A DNA stretch of 46,171 nt. It comes from Acanthaster planci (Eukaryota; Echinodermata; Asteroidea; Valvatida; Acanthasteridae). Below, one piece after another: positions 1 through 11,400 of this stretch (position 1 is the stretch's first letter; every line of letters begins with the position of its first letter). A model generated the notes under the pieces. It did no database searches, was not told where the DNA came from, and saw nothing but the letters and a program-made list of their open reading frames with translations. The stretch spans positions 605,218 through 651,388 of the forward strand of contig NW_019091552.1 of assembly GCF_001949145.1 (NCBI RefSeq). Direction: 5' to 3'. The translations under genes were made by a program, and so were the position numbers.

Positions 1-551
1 GGCTGGTAGCCAGGCCGGTATGAAAGGGGTTTTTGCAACAGGGCGAGCTTACCGGGGGGGGGGGCCTTTTCAAACTGGGTCTAAATGGTCGCTGGCCCTT
101 AGTCAACCAAAGGTGCCCAAATCTGTGACAGTTCTGTGGGTGAGGTGCTACAGATCAAGTCTTTGTTTCACAAGTATTTACTAATCTGCACCAAAGTTCA
201 CAGAGCTGTTAGGAGTAGCTTTTTGCCTCGCAAGTTTCCTTAGATAGGCAAACCGGAGATGGGAACTGGTCACAATAACAATATAAGTCACATGACAGCT
301 TGGCTAATGACATGTTATTTTGGTTAAGTTAGTCCATTTCGAGCTTGGCAAATCGGCCACCAGCAGGGAGGTAGTCGAGTCCAATCCTAAGTCCTTTTAA
401 AAGTCCAGTCAAAAGCTCCATCACAAATAGCAGATGAACCATGACAAAAGGAATACCTTTATCAAGGTTCATCTGCACGGCTAGTGGTCCAGCTCAAGAC
501 CGGACGACTTGCAGGGACTACAACCCAAGCCCAAGCCCCACCCTTGCTCAC
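1..551 (-). other. MTPAP intron 4, partial
   Basis: This is intron sequence after the exon 4 donor. It contains a G-run at about 54-63. I see no coding exon matching the next part of the polymerase domain. Confidence 0.6.
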
Positions 552-779
552 CTTCTTCATGGGGACCACCCCCTGTGCCGTGTTGCGCTCCAGGAACATG
601 TCCATGTCGCAGCTGCGCCGGCCGAAGCTGTTGACTGAGGAGCCGAAGAGGTGGAGGGAGGAGTCGGGGAGGATCCGCTGGAAGGCCTCCTCGATCAGTG
701 AACTGACCAGGAATCGTAGACGGGTTTCTGGGTCCCTCAGCTCCAATTTGGACGTCAGAATGTCCAGTTGATCCGAGAC
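552..779 (-). CDS. MTPAP: MTPAP coding exon 4 (catalytic GSS...DxD)
   Basis: The acceptor is CCACCTGCAG and the donor AAG|GTGAGC, 76 codons in phase 0. It carries LHLFGSSVNSFGRRSCDMDM, the nucleotidyltransferase signature with both metal-binding aspartates. The third catalytic aspartate would be in a later exon outside the window. Confidence 0.92.
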
Positions 780-3700
780 CTGCAGGTGGTGTTGAAGCAT
801 CAAGAATGAATGAGTCGGTGAAAGAATTTAATACTGCATTTATAGAGTGCCTTACTGCCACAGGATTAAAAGTACTCAGGTTATTATTACCCCCGTTCAC
901 TGGGCCATGATATCAATATTCTGCAGCAGCTTGAGATCAGTGCAATTTGTTCCCGCCCCTAACAGGGACCCATTTGTGATCCTGAGCGGCGGGAGGAAAT
1001 TGCAGTAAAGTGTCTTCCAAAGGAACACGAGCACCGTGGCACAGGTGGAGCTCACCGACTGGGCTGTGGCCAGATCCTGGTACAGCTCTGCGAAGCTACA
1101 GTCCTTGTTCAGCTGCTGATACTGCGAGGGTGTGCTCCGGTGGCCTCCCTGGCCAGACCCGGAGAAACTGAGGAACCTGGACTGGATCCGGCCATTTGTG
1201 CCAGGTGTCTGGGCCCGGTCCAGGATGAGATCAATTCCGTCAGGTGTCTTGAACTCTACCACTGCATAACGCTCCTGCATAAAAAAAAGGAAAAACTATT
1301 TTTAGTGCCCGACGCCTAAGATTAACTTCCGAATTATCCTGGGTCTATTGATTCTCTAAAAGGACAGAGAAAAGGACTGAATGAATGGTGAACAATCGAA
1401 ACAGACACCTGTTTCTGTAGCACAAAAGATTGAAAAGGATAGCACAAATCTGATACCCATTTGCGATCCACTCTGTGAAAATGAGTCTTAAGTCACCAGA
1501 GCCACTTTGGAGTAAAAAGTCCTTCAGAAAAATTTTGCAGAGTGTAAATCAATAGGAACCCACGACATTTCTCACCATGGAGTATCCACTTCCATCAGGA
1601 TGCCAAACTGAGTGTTACATCAAAGCAAAAAACTCAGTTTGCTCTTTCCAATACAAACGAAAACTCACAAAGTGGCTTTGGCAACTTAAGACTCATTTTA
1701 GCAGAGTGGGTCACATTTTGAAGGTTCAGCGCTTGATTGACTCTTGTACCATTATTTATTAAAAATTCCATAAAAGTGTTCAATAGAAAGTGTTCTGTTT
1801 GTTGACAGCCACTATATGCAACACATGGTATATGTGAATTTCAAACCCTTTTGAAGTATTTTGAACGCTTAAACTTCATTTCAGATTTGACACTAGCATT
1901 TCTGCAAAGTTGAAGTTGTTAAAATGGTAGATCATTGGCCCTCGCCTTTCTAAAATGTGACCGGATCCACAAAAATGGGTATTATGGGACTTTTTTTTTT
2001 AAAATGAGTTACCTACACATTTGAATTGGTTACGTTATAAGCTTTAATTCGGTGTAGGTTTGAACCCTGTGGTATTTTGCAATCCGGAGACATACTGAAG
2101 TTTGCATAATCATACATACACTGTGAAGGCGTAACGTTGGAGGTTTTTCTTCCCCAAAACTGACAAAAAGTCAAACAAATGACACACAAAATGGACACAA
2201 AATGTTTGTTTTTCCATCTTTATTCATCAATAATAATATTTCTGGAAATAAACTATGAAAGCCAATAAACCAAGAATTAAAAAATAACTTTTTAAAATAT
2301 TTCTTCCCCCCCCCTCCACATAGAACAGCCCATAGCATGAAACAACGCAGCATCGCTTAATACCCATTGTTGCAGAGCAGGTCACAAATGCTCTGGCAGT
2401 ATTTAAATTTCCCTTCACGAACTCTTCTGGATGGGGGTACCACTTACATGAATATTCATCCCGCAATCTTTTTTTCATACAAAAAGCCACCGCGTCCTCA
2501 CCTCAGAACATGACAAATCCATCTCACCTTGTATGCCATGGAAGATAAGTCCATTCCGCTAAGAAAAAAACAAAAGGTCTGAGGAAAATTTTTTTTTAAA
2601 TCCTATTTTTAAGGCTCTGTCTTCATGAAGCTCAAGAATTGTGGTGGAAGGATGTGGAACTTTTCCCTCCATAAATCCTGCTACCTCAATGCTGCCGTGC
2701 TTCATGTAGGCATGGACTTACCTGCTGTAGTTGGCTGTACGTGAAGTAATGCTGTACTTTGCCATGGCTTGTGCAGTACTGCAGCAGACTGTCTTCAGAC
2801 GTTTTGCCAGACAACCTCACCAGAATACTCCTAGATGCCTCGTCCTTGCGATCTCTGACGTTCTGCCAGAAGGGGCTTTTAGAAAGGCTTTTGCCGACTA
2901 AAATAAGAAGTCCAAGGCAGAACAAAACTACTGACTATACTGTAGTATATTTTTTTATACTAGGTGCAATCAGTGTGTCTGTCAATTGCACTGCAATGTG
3001 CCGTCTGATTGACGCTGTCATGACTGCGGTGTAGGAGATATGAAATTTTACTTACCTTCTTTACCTACTTTACCAGGGCCCTGTTTACGGGTCTAGTTTG
3101 GGAATTGCACTAAGCTGGGGAAAAAGCTACTCCCAGAACTGCGAGGCACTCTCAGTGTGTCTCACAGTTGCAACTTTTCATCGCTTTGTAATGTTAAGGG
3201 AATCTAACTGTGCATGTTTACTCCATTTAAAAGTGCACTTTTTCAATCAAATCTTCCCCCCAAAAGCCGTCCACACTTAATAATATCTCATTACCACATA
3301 TTCACATAGTTTTTGGATGGTCTTTGAGCTATTTTGGGCAAAATTCAGACCTTTTACTTATGATCTTGACTTTCTTCAAGCTTCAACAAACAATCCGCAC
3401 ATTTTAGCTGCATACTGCGGCACACATCTGTTGAACGGAAGACTGGTTCCCGTCCTGTCCCAGCCCTCCAAACGTATATAATAGAGACGGCGATGGTTCA
3501 ATGATGTACGATGTGTTCGACTGTGTCATTGCCTCATCGGAAACCTCAACTCCATGGGGAACTAACTTATGCAGCAAGATCGTACCCGAGGAAATGAGGT
3601 TGCTTTATTAAAAACAAGCAGTTTTAGACTGAGTAAACGGGCACATTCAGAATTCCACAGAATTACAAAGCAATGAAATGTTGAAACAGTGAGGCATACA

Positions 3701-4464
3701 GAGAGTGCCTCACAATTCTGGGAGTAGGAAAAGGCCAGATATTTTAAAGAAAAATACACGAGAAAGTTCTTTCCTATTCTCAGAGAAGCTTACATGTATG
3801 TACAACCATGACAACTCTTTCTGTGAATAAATTCTAAAAGCAAAGAAGCCTAGCTTAACACAAGTATAAAGAAACAGGTCTGATTTCAACTTCTTTGAAC
3901 ATAAGCCTCATCGCGAATACTACATGGGTGATTTTGCACAATGGTAGAAAGGCATTGTGGGAAGTAAAAAGGGGCAATGTTTGCTCCTTTGTCCTTCCCA
4001 CAATGCCTTTCTACCATTGTGCAAAATCACCCATGCAGTATTCGCGATGAGGCTTAGTAAGGCCTATGTTGTTAAACTTAAAGAAATTGAAAAATCAACG
4101 TTAAAAATTAGGCATGTTGAACTATATATGGTCACAGTATGTGCAGCAGTTAATTTCTAGAATTATTGCTGTAAGTGATTCGAATTTAGCTCATAAAAAG
4201 CATTTGAGACAATCTGTCGGAAATGCCCGACTTTTGCCTTACCAACGTGTACATCATAATGCAATACGTGTCTACAGCATGTTCACGTTTCTACCTAAAC
4301 ATTTACTTTATAGATTTTTTATTTCAGACGGGTTTACCGGATTTTTTAAGCTTATTGGTGTCTGTACAGTAGCATTTAACTCTACAGGATGGTTTACTGA
4401 AGATATGAAATCGAAGAAGCTTCTGAGATTTCTTGAGGCCTCCTCCACAAGCGGGCGCCGCCAT
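552..4464 (-). CDS. MTPAP: MTPAP: mitochondrial poly(A) RNA polymerase, 5' part of gene (4 coding exons, 250 codons; continues off left edge)
   Basis: Noncanonical nucleotidyltransferase expected to add poly(A) tails to mitochondrial mRNAs in the matrix. Joined exons 4464-4338, 2897-2722, 1274-1056 and 779-552 (minus) give a continuous frame. Residues 1-42 are basic, Ser/Leu-rich and free of acids apart from one Asp, as expected for a mitochondrial presequence. Residues about 66-120 resemble the N-terminal RNA-binding-like domain (SILVRL, HGKVQHYF, RYAVVEF). Residues 175-250 open the polymerase domain: RLRFLVSSLIEEAF, then FGSSVNSFGRRSCDMDMF with the GSS nucleotide-binding signature at 220-222 and catalytic Asp232 and Asp234 intact. 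The palm remainder, central domain and stop lie left of position 1. The gene is head-to-head with the M13 peptidase gene. Other terminal nucleotidyltransferases fit less well because this N-terminal domain pairs with the GSSVNxFG motif in MTPAP. Motif matching is from memory of the family. Confidence 0.9.
1056..1274 (-). CDS. MTPAP: MTPAP coding exon 3
   Basis: The acceptor is TTTTATGCAG and the donor TCG|GTGAGC, phase 0 at both ends, 73 codons. It begins ERYAVVEFKTPDGID, completing the RNA-binding-like domain, and ends ELYQDLATAQS, which joins VSDQLDILTSKLEL of the next exon. This matches the linker helix before the polymerase core in family members. Confidence 0.9.
1275..2721 (-). other. 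MTPAP intron 2
   Basis: AT-rich intron of 1,447 bp between exons 2 and 3 with a poly-C/T tract near 2303-2316. I recognise no exon or repeat family in it. Confidence 0.6.
2722..2897 (-). CDS. MTPAP: MTPAP coding exon 2 (N-terminal RNA-binding-like domain)
   Basis: The acceptor TTATTTTAG precedes TCGGCAAAAGCC and the donor is CAG|GTAAGT, a perfect consensus. The 176 nt encode residues 43-101, including SPFWQNVRD, SRSILVRLSG and HGKVQHYFTY. The exon enters in phase 1 and leaves in phase 0. Confidence 0.88.
3118..3735. repeat. Inverted repeat with ~130-bp arms (foldback-type element)
   Basis: The stretch 3118-3248 and the reverse complement of 3604-3735 are recognisably the same sequence, by eye about three quarters identical. 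They share ACTCCCAGAA, GAGGCACTCTC and GCTTTGTAAT. The arms face each other around a ~355-bp centre. This looks like long terminal inverted repeats of a non-autonomous element or two inverted copies of one repeat. No transposase is visible. Confidence 0.7.
3902..4056. repeat. 155-bp near-perfect hairpin (MITE-like foldback)
   Basis: Arm 3902-3964 is the reverse complement of 3994-4056 at 62 of 63 positions. The 29-nt centre also pairs in part (AAAGGGGCAA against TTGCTCCTTT). The ends read TAAGCCTC...GAGGCTTA, compatible with a TA target duplication. The arms have hardly diverged, which suggests recent insertion or gene conversion between arms. Confidence 0.88.
4338..4464 (-). CDS. MTPAP: MTPAP coding exon 1 (start codon and presequence)
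   Basis: ATG at 4464-4462 (minus) sits in AAAATGGCGGCG with G at +4. The exon encodes MAAPACGGGLKKSQKLLRF and onward, 42 codons plus one base, rich in Lys/Arg. The donor is G|GTAAAC. The spare base joins TC of the next exon to give Val, so the phase matches. The frame closes with TGA in the intron, so the splice is required. Confidence 0.83.
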
Positions 4465-4467
4465 TTT
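4457..4467 (-). promoter_or_regulatory. YY1-like motif over the MTPAP start codon
   Basis: On the minus strand the sequence AAAATGGCGGC matches the known YY1 consensus AANATGGCGGC and includes the ATG itself. This arrangement is common in animal housekeeping and mitochondrial-protein genes. Binding is inferred. Confidence 0.5.
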
Positions 4468-4925
4468 TTTTAATAGACTGGTGGCCGCTGAAACATCTCA
4501 ATGTGTAGACACAGCATATAGTGTAGTCTAGGGATCGAATTGAATTTCTAAAACGTAAGAGGGCGCTCTCTATTGTACAAGTTTCAAAAGACAAACTTGG
4601 ACGATCCGAGAGAATGTGTGGTTGTTGAACAGTGGTTGAGAGTCATCATTTGCAGTTTAGTACTTATGAGGAAATTTAAAGAAGGATAGGCATATTTTTA
4701 GTGCATACGTCGTAGTTGTTAGGCATGTAAGGTATAGGCCTGAGTTGTACCACACTTAAAGTTCGGAGGTTTTACAGAATTAATGACGAAACATCACCAT
4801 GATCACATTTCGTCATGTGGGCTAGCAATAGTCTGAAGTCGTGCACTACATCTTCATCTTCTAGTTAAACAGTTGATGAACCCTAAAGATTAAGAGGAGG
4901 GCCAGGTAAGGCCTGACCAACCACA
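4465..4925. promoter_or_regulatory. Divergent promoter region between MTPAP and the M13 peptidase gene
   Basis: About 460 bp separate the MTPAP start codon (minus) from the best candidate peptidase start codon (plus), or about 830 bp to the first well-supported peptidase exon. There is no TATA box. It includes the inverted repeat ATGACGAAA...TTTCGTCAT (4783-4816). A good donor, CAG|GTAAGG near 4906, could end a noncoding first exon of the peptidase transcript. Transcription start sites are inferred, not seen. Confidence 0.6.
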
Positions 4926-4966
4926 ATGGCAACAATTTTGGGGGTTGGTGCTGGGATGGAGGAAAG
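4926..4966 (+). CDS. Candidate first coding exon of the M13 peptidase (uncertain)
   Basis: ATG at 4926 has a good context (CCACAATGG). The 41 nt encode MATILGVGAGMEE plus two bases, ending at donor AAAG|GTGACA. It joins in phase only to the second AG of the tandem acceptor at 5291-5299 (exon from 5300), giving an 801-aa protein. The first AG, at 5292, would need a phase-1 exon, and I found none with a good donor. Treat as one hypothesis. Confidence 0.3.
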
Positions 4967-5292
4967 GTGACAGCAAATGCTGTTTTTTGGGGGGGGGGTT
5001 GGTTTTGTTTTTCATTTTACACAATTGGAAAGAATTTAAACTTGTAGCCCCTACCCCGCCTCTTCAACCTTTCCCTCCAGAGGTCATACTCCGAGAGGCA
5101 GTACCATACCCTGAGCTTGTATGATTCATATTTACATGTACAAGTCCTGCCTCATAGTCAGTGGTCTCCATTCAGCTGAAAATTGCCAGTGCTTTTGTAA
5201 ATTTGAGAGAAATAATGATTGTCAAATGTGGAATCCTTTCTTCTAAATTCCAGCAGTTCTGATGCCCTAGGATAAGAGCATCTTTCTTCCAG

Positions 5293-5457
5293 GAGCCAGG
5301 GAAGGCATCCTCGGTTGCCATGGAGACAGAGGAGACAACCGAGGACCCCTGATAGACAGCTCATCTTGGAGCGGGTTCACCAGAGGCGATCCCAGTCATG
5401 TGGAGTCTGCATTATTGTTGAATCAGGATAGTGACAATGATTACAGTCAATGGATGC
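5293..5457 (+). CDS. M13 peptidase cytoplasmic-tail exon
   Basis: Acceptor TTTCTTCCAG, donor ATGC|GTAAGT. The frame is open for 55 codons and its last base joins GT of the next exon to give Arg, in phase. It encodes an acidic tail with [23 protein letters not shown] fits the ExxxLL acidic-dileucine sorting pattern, which is plausible for an ECE-like enzyme that cycles through endosomes. No ATG lies in this frame before 5454, and TAG occurs just upstream of the acceptor. Either another exon supplies the start, or the protein starts at 5454 with a 17-18-residue tail. A 10-codon ORF with strong context (GCCATGG at 5320) lies in another frame and could act as an upstream ORF. Confidence 0.55.
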
Positions 5458-8400
5458 GTAAGTCTTGATACCCCACCCCTGTGGTTTTGTTTTGTCATGG
5501 TTTTTGTGCATGAATGTTACCTAAAGGCATATTGTGACTGTGGGCACTGACCCTGTTTTTAACAGATGTTGAATTTGACTTTTAAAAGGTTTGTATGCTA
5601 GTGGCCACTTGTACGATTTTCAGTTGAGCATATGCTTCAATTTTAATGGTTTCACATTCCTGTAAAACCCCGTGGTGCAAGAATTTCATGAATATTATGA
5701 CAACAACAGACAAAATCAATGAAGGGCACTGCTTCTAAAAGGCTACTTAGGCCTACAATTTTGCAGATTGAGTACAAAGGCTCTCGGCCAAATATTGAGA
5801 TTGATAAGAGGAAATTAAACTGGCATTGGATAGGACATGCACAATGGTAAGATTACCAACTAGATAATATAAGACTTCAGACACAACCAGTTTTGTAAAA
5901 TTTAAGTTTTAAGGGGAAAATTACTCAGAAAGGACTCTGCCAAATACTTTACGAGTTGTTTTGTCCTAAAAACTTAATTTTTTTTCAAACAGTGATGGAT
6001 TTTGTACTCTTACCTCTGTGCATGTACCATCAAATGCTCATGTACTCCAGCTTTATTCCTTCCCAACTAATTGAATATTTGGAGAGAGCTTCCGTACTTG
6101 AAAAGTACAGGACTACAATACTGTAAACTTGATTGCACAACCTCATTGAATGACAAACCAATTGCATCTGTACAGGTACATCATAAATGCTCTCTGGCAA
6201 AAGTCATGAAGAAAGTCGTCATGTTGGTGTATTATTTATGTATGTATGGATGGCTCTCTTGGTTGTAATGCAAAGTGGAAGTTCGAATTTCGCTTCATTT
6301 TCTGTTATTCACAAACTTTTTATTTAAAAAATAAATAGATTGAATTAGTTTTTTGTGTTCATGTATTCAATGAGTGAATAATATTACAATGAGTTAATTT
6401 CCCATTTGGTGACTCTTGCTATGTATGCCATGTACACATGTTATGAACTTTTAACTACAATTATCAGAATAATTTTGTGAGGTGACAGATGAAAGCAACA
6501 GCAATGGATCATTTCATCTGGCACCACATCTAAATGTAGCCTTCCACATCTTTATATGCTGCCTGTCTTTTCCCCTTCCCCTCCCCCCCAAAAAAAAATT
6601 CTGGAACCTCAGCTTCCCCCCCCCAAAAAATCCTTGAAGTGCCTCATGTGGGCATGTGACCACTGGTTTAAATCTTTCCTGGTTGGGACTATTAGGTGGT
6701 GAATTTGGATCACATGCATTTTCTTGAGTCAACATTGTGGTTTTCTTCACTTATAATCTCCTGCCAGGAGAGCCAGAGATAAACACCAGCCTGCTGTATA
6801 GGGTGGTATCACAGAGGCGAAATGTTTGACAGTCTGGAAATTACGGGTGAAAATTGAATGATAAAATGACCTGTCTCTCAGCAGCTGAATTGCTTCAAGG
6901 TCATTGGGGTGACTTATTGACAGACTTTTGTAAGCTCTCACCTCCCAAAGCATGCTCCCACCTTTGAAGACCTTTCACCTACATGTACAATTAAATAAAT
7001 ACCAGGCTGTACTGGTGTTTGGGCCTATCTTTTCTGAAGTCCCAATTTCTCCAGCCCCCACCCCCCCAAAAGAAACCTTTGCTCCTTGGTCACACATAGA
7101 AACTATGTAGAATCAGAGGAGTAGAGTGGAAAGGGACAGGGTCGAGAAAGGATTGTGAAAGATGGTCTTTAGGTTAACAGGAGATCTGTACAACTAGAGC
7201 ATGTTTATTTGCCAGATGCTGCTTGCAGGGGCATAGTACAGTGCATTTAATAAATTTTATTATTCAAACCTCCACAAATACATTTATATGCGTAGCTGGG
7301 AATTTTTCCGTAGGCAAGCACTCATCTGTTCATTTGCAACAAACTGACTTAAGTATTAAATTAATAATGGAAGGGGTAAGTTTAAACTTATTTTAAGCAA
7401 AATAGTTTTTCCTTTTTTGTTCACTTTTTCTCCTTTTTGTATTTTTCCTTTTTTCCCTGGGGTAAAAGCCACACAAAAACAAGGCTGGTCACCCCATGGC
7501 CATAAAACATTCCAGAGTAAGCCACCAGATCCCTGGAGGATTCCCCCCCCCATTAGCAGGTGATTACACTCCACAGCCACCTTGAGTGAAGTGTGTGGGC
7601 TTTCTTTTTTCTTATTACACATGTAGTTTGTGTTCCCCACTGAAACAACACACCTGTATTTCCTTTAAGGGGCCAATCACTGTCCTTTCTAGTAGTTGCT
7701 TATGCCTGTGACTGCTAGGTGCTCAAATTCCAAGGCCGCTACACAGGGGGCCAGCTGCCAAGGTGAAAGGGGCTCTCATTTCTCTCCCAAAACTCCTCCA
7801 TGATTGTTTGAAACTCTGTGCATTAGTGCAGTAGTACTAGTACTCTGCTTGACTTTTGAGGTGGAAACTGCCAGCCTTGTTTTGGCCTTGGGATTCATAC
7901 CGGTACTCTTGGTGCAAACCAGCCTGCTTGTGAAGGTACATGTACCAAATACTTTGCTTGATCATGGAGCTATTAAAAACAATTTTGATGGAGGTAGATT
8001 TACACTTTGTGGTAACTTTTGGCAAGAAATGATGTACATGTGTTTATTATTCTTTCTAGGGGCTTTTTCTTTGTTAAATTGTTGCATTTGAACCACGAGT
8101 ATGGCCATAGCACTAGCAACAGGATGCAGTTTAATTGTTGACTATTGCTCATAACCATAATAACGATCACCATCAACATGATGCAGATTTGGTTGGGCAT
8201 GATATTTTTCTGCCCCGGTCACTCTTAAATGGCAAAATTGGCTTCAAATTGGCCATACCAAATACACCCCTTTCAAGTTTCAACATATTCCTGTCGGTTG
8301 GTGGTTGGTCATGCTTGTCAACGGTTAACGCTCCATCATGTATGAAATGTGATTTTCTTTACGAGTGCTACTGGAGCTTGTACCTGCTTTTGAAATCAGA

Positions 8401-11400
8401 GTGCAGCCCAGGCACAGAGAAGACTTGGGACGTACCCAAAATCATGTTTGAAATATAAAAATGTATTTTTCAACATGTTCAAGAACTATCAACTATGAAG
8501 TGTTAGTTTCTGGAATCTTCTCTGAGTTTTCATGATGTAGTCTGTACAGTACTGTAGTTATTCATAGAATTAGACACTTGTGCAGGGCAGAGACAGAGGA
8601 TAGACTATAGTATTGAACAGGATATACATTTCTGTTTGTAGTGTTTGTAAAATACCAGCATTTATTGTTCCACAGCTCCGCAGAATAATTTCGCAACCGA
8701 TTTTTAGTCACATTTCTGAACAGTGGAAGTCTTCAACCAGTGTTAGTGGATGGCAAACAATTTGTATGGTCATTTCAGATTGAGATGGACAAAGTTTTTG
8801 CAAAGAGATGGTAGTGATTGCTAAAAGAACTGATTGTTATCCTGTTTCAATAGCATCAAGTTGGCAATACATGTGGAGATACATGTTGATAGCAATACAT
8901 GTAGTTTTGTTTTCTCTTGAGTGAAAAGAATTCCTGATACGTGAGTGTGATACATGTACATTGACTCAATTTAGAATCTCACCACATACTGGTTCCATCA
9001 GTGACTCTAGTGTAGGTGCACGCGAACAAACCATTTGATTTTGTTTTATTCCCCCATGAGCTACGTGTGCTCTATGGTGTAACTGTGCATATATATTCTT
9101 GCGTATTTGGCGTAATGCTTCGGAGCAGCTCTTTGTCTGGAAACAGGGCATAAACCCCACAGCCGAAAGCCAGGGTGTACTCAGGAGTCAGTGGGGAAAT
9201 ATTCAGATGAAAAAAATTGTTCCCAAGAGGCTGCTTGTTGTTTTTTCCTGGGAGGATATCCTGGTCATGAAATTCCCAGCTCTAGGGTGAAATCATCAGG
9301 CGCCCGAAATCAAGGTCCCCCATAAAACACTGGCACAGATCCAGCAGTGTGGGACAAAAGAAACTGTGGAGGGTCTGGCAGCCAGGATTTGTTTTTTCCC
9401 CTTCAACTTGTTTATTTGAAAGGTAAACGTGTTGCAATTAGTCAACTTTTGTTGATGTTGGATGCCTGATATTTACAGGAACCGAGAGGAGTTTGGATTT
9501 GGTGCACTGAGCTGTGTGATATTTTGGGTGCCGCATGCACAATTTTTTTTTCATGAAGTTTCATTTGTGATTAAGTGCTTATGTACATTTGGGCATGGAC
9601 GGTATACACAGATGGTCCTTGATTCGGGCAACCGATGCATTGAAGGTGATTTGAATGGTTACCAGTGTGATGTGGTTCTTAGTAACAGACTTGAGACTAA
9701 AATGGAATGTTTTGCTTTTCATGTACAGTACATTTGAAAGGCGTCTCGTAACTTAGCCTTGTAATTTCTTTTTCTTTGTATTGTAGTCTTGTCATTATTT
9801 ACCATATGAAAGATCAAGTCAAGAACTTTAGGGCAGCAAGTTAACTCTGACATCCTTGAAAGTCCAGTTGGAGATTCATGGAAGGTTTTGCTGAATTGTG
9901 CAAAATCAGCAAGTATCGCTTATTTTGTGCGGAGCTTGGATGCCTCGTGAAAGTTACATGTAAAAGTTCAATTATTGAAGTGTGCCATTGAATTTCTTTG
10001 GCACAGAGGATTTATTTATTTGGGGATTCATGAAAGTTCCTTGCGTACATGTATGTGTACATTTACATGTGTATATGCTGAAGGAAGTAGTTTGAAGTTT
10101 ATTATCAGGCCAGTACGTGACACAGACAAATCTGCTTGGCAAATTAAAACATGTAATTCAGAAAGGTACCGGTAGGCTGCATGTATCCGATTTAATTTCC
10201 ATCATTCAAAAAAAAAGGATGTCGCTGATAGTTAATTGTCATGCCATGTGCGCATTGCACATGCTTAATTATAATGTCTAACTGATTTCTTACACCGCTG
10301 TTTCACAGGTCCCGCCGTCCGTTGGCAGAAGCTCTCCCGGAAACGAGGCGATCGCTGCATGGGGGTGCTTACCATTTGCTGTCTGCTGCTGCTGGTTCTG
10401 GTGGTAGCCACTGTGGGCTTTGTCTGCAACAGACCCCATTCGGTGAGGATTCCGTCCGGTCTGTCCCTTGAAATCCATGGCACAGAACATTACTGGCATT
10501 CGTTTAAACAGTTGGACTTTGACGAAGGATTTGGACCTGCAGATATTTTCAGCAAGTTTTGAATGGTGAAGTTTTTTTACATATGAAATTCAATTGAATG
10601 AAGTACATTTAGACAAAAGATGGAAAGTACACTAGTCAATGCATTCTCTTTGTGGGTGGACTTAAAACGTGAAGAACAGTGGTAGATACAACCACTCAAA
10701 AGTTCATTTTGTGCAAAATGTTTTTGAAGATTTTGTTCTACCTGATGTACATGTGTACCAAACTGCGGTATCTGAAATATTTGGAAATGTACTTTGTACG
10801 TATGTGATGTTGAAGTAACACTCTTGGCTTTGTAGCCAATGAAGGCTATATTTTTAGTTCCTAAACCACTTCGTCAATTTTATAATGTTGCACATTGTAA
10901 ATGTGCAGATATCGTTTTCCATATGTACAAACTGGAAATACACCTGGGCCTGTCCACACTAAAAGACACATTTGCATGACTGTCAATACAAATTTCCAAC
11001 TGAAAAATGTTGCCATTATTTTTGCTTACATGTGTCTTCACTGTTTCTGATTGTTTCCATAGAAAGGTAAAGTAAAGATAAATTAACCCTAACCCCCTAG
11101 GGGCCATTGAAATCCTGCATAACCTTGTTGGGTTCAGCTCGTTAGGGTTAAGCACTAAGTTTGTTGGTGGGGAGCGTTCATTTTGTTGGTAGCAATGCAA
11201 CTGTAACACGTGTAATTCTTTGTCGTTTGTGAACCAGCAAAGTGCAGTTCCTACCAAAGGAGCCTCCGTTGCTGGGAAAATTTCACCCTTGGTCCACAAC
11301 CAAAACCATGATCAACTGACTTTAAAGCCAGAATCTCTAGAGCCAGGGAGCTAGTACTGTAGAATTCAGGAAGATAAAAGTCAAAGTCTCTAATTGGAAG

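Larger units (their letters stand above)
2898..4337 (-). other. MTPAP intron 1 with two inverted-repeat elements
   Basis: Intron of 1,440 bp between the presequence exon and exon 2. It holds a divergent inverted repeat (3118-3735) and a near-perfect foldback (3902-4056), both listed separately, so almost half of the intron is hairpin-forming DNA. Confidence 0.7.

Noticed and set aside
481-900. Minus-strand 139-codon open frame overlapping MTPAP exon 4
   Set aside because: It covers the MTPAP intron and exon 4 in another frame. The spliced MTPAP frame matches the family and this one matches nothing.
3098-3759. Two similar small proteins on opposite strands (3098-3280 and 3562-3759)
   Set aside because: Their likeness comes from the inverted repeat underneath. 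There are no starts in context, splice sites or known domains.
5320-5352. [10 protein letters not shown] frame as the start of the peptidase
   Set aside because: It has strong start context but ends at TGA after 10 codons in a frame different from the peptidase. Kept only as a possible upstream ORF.
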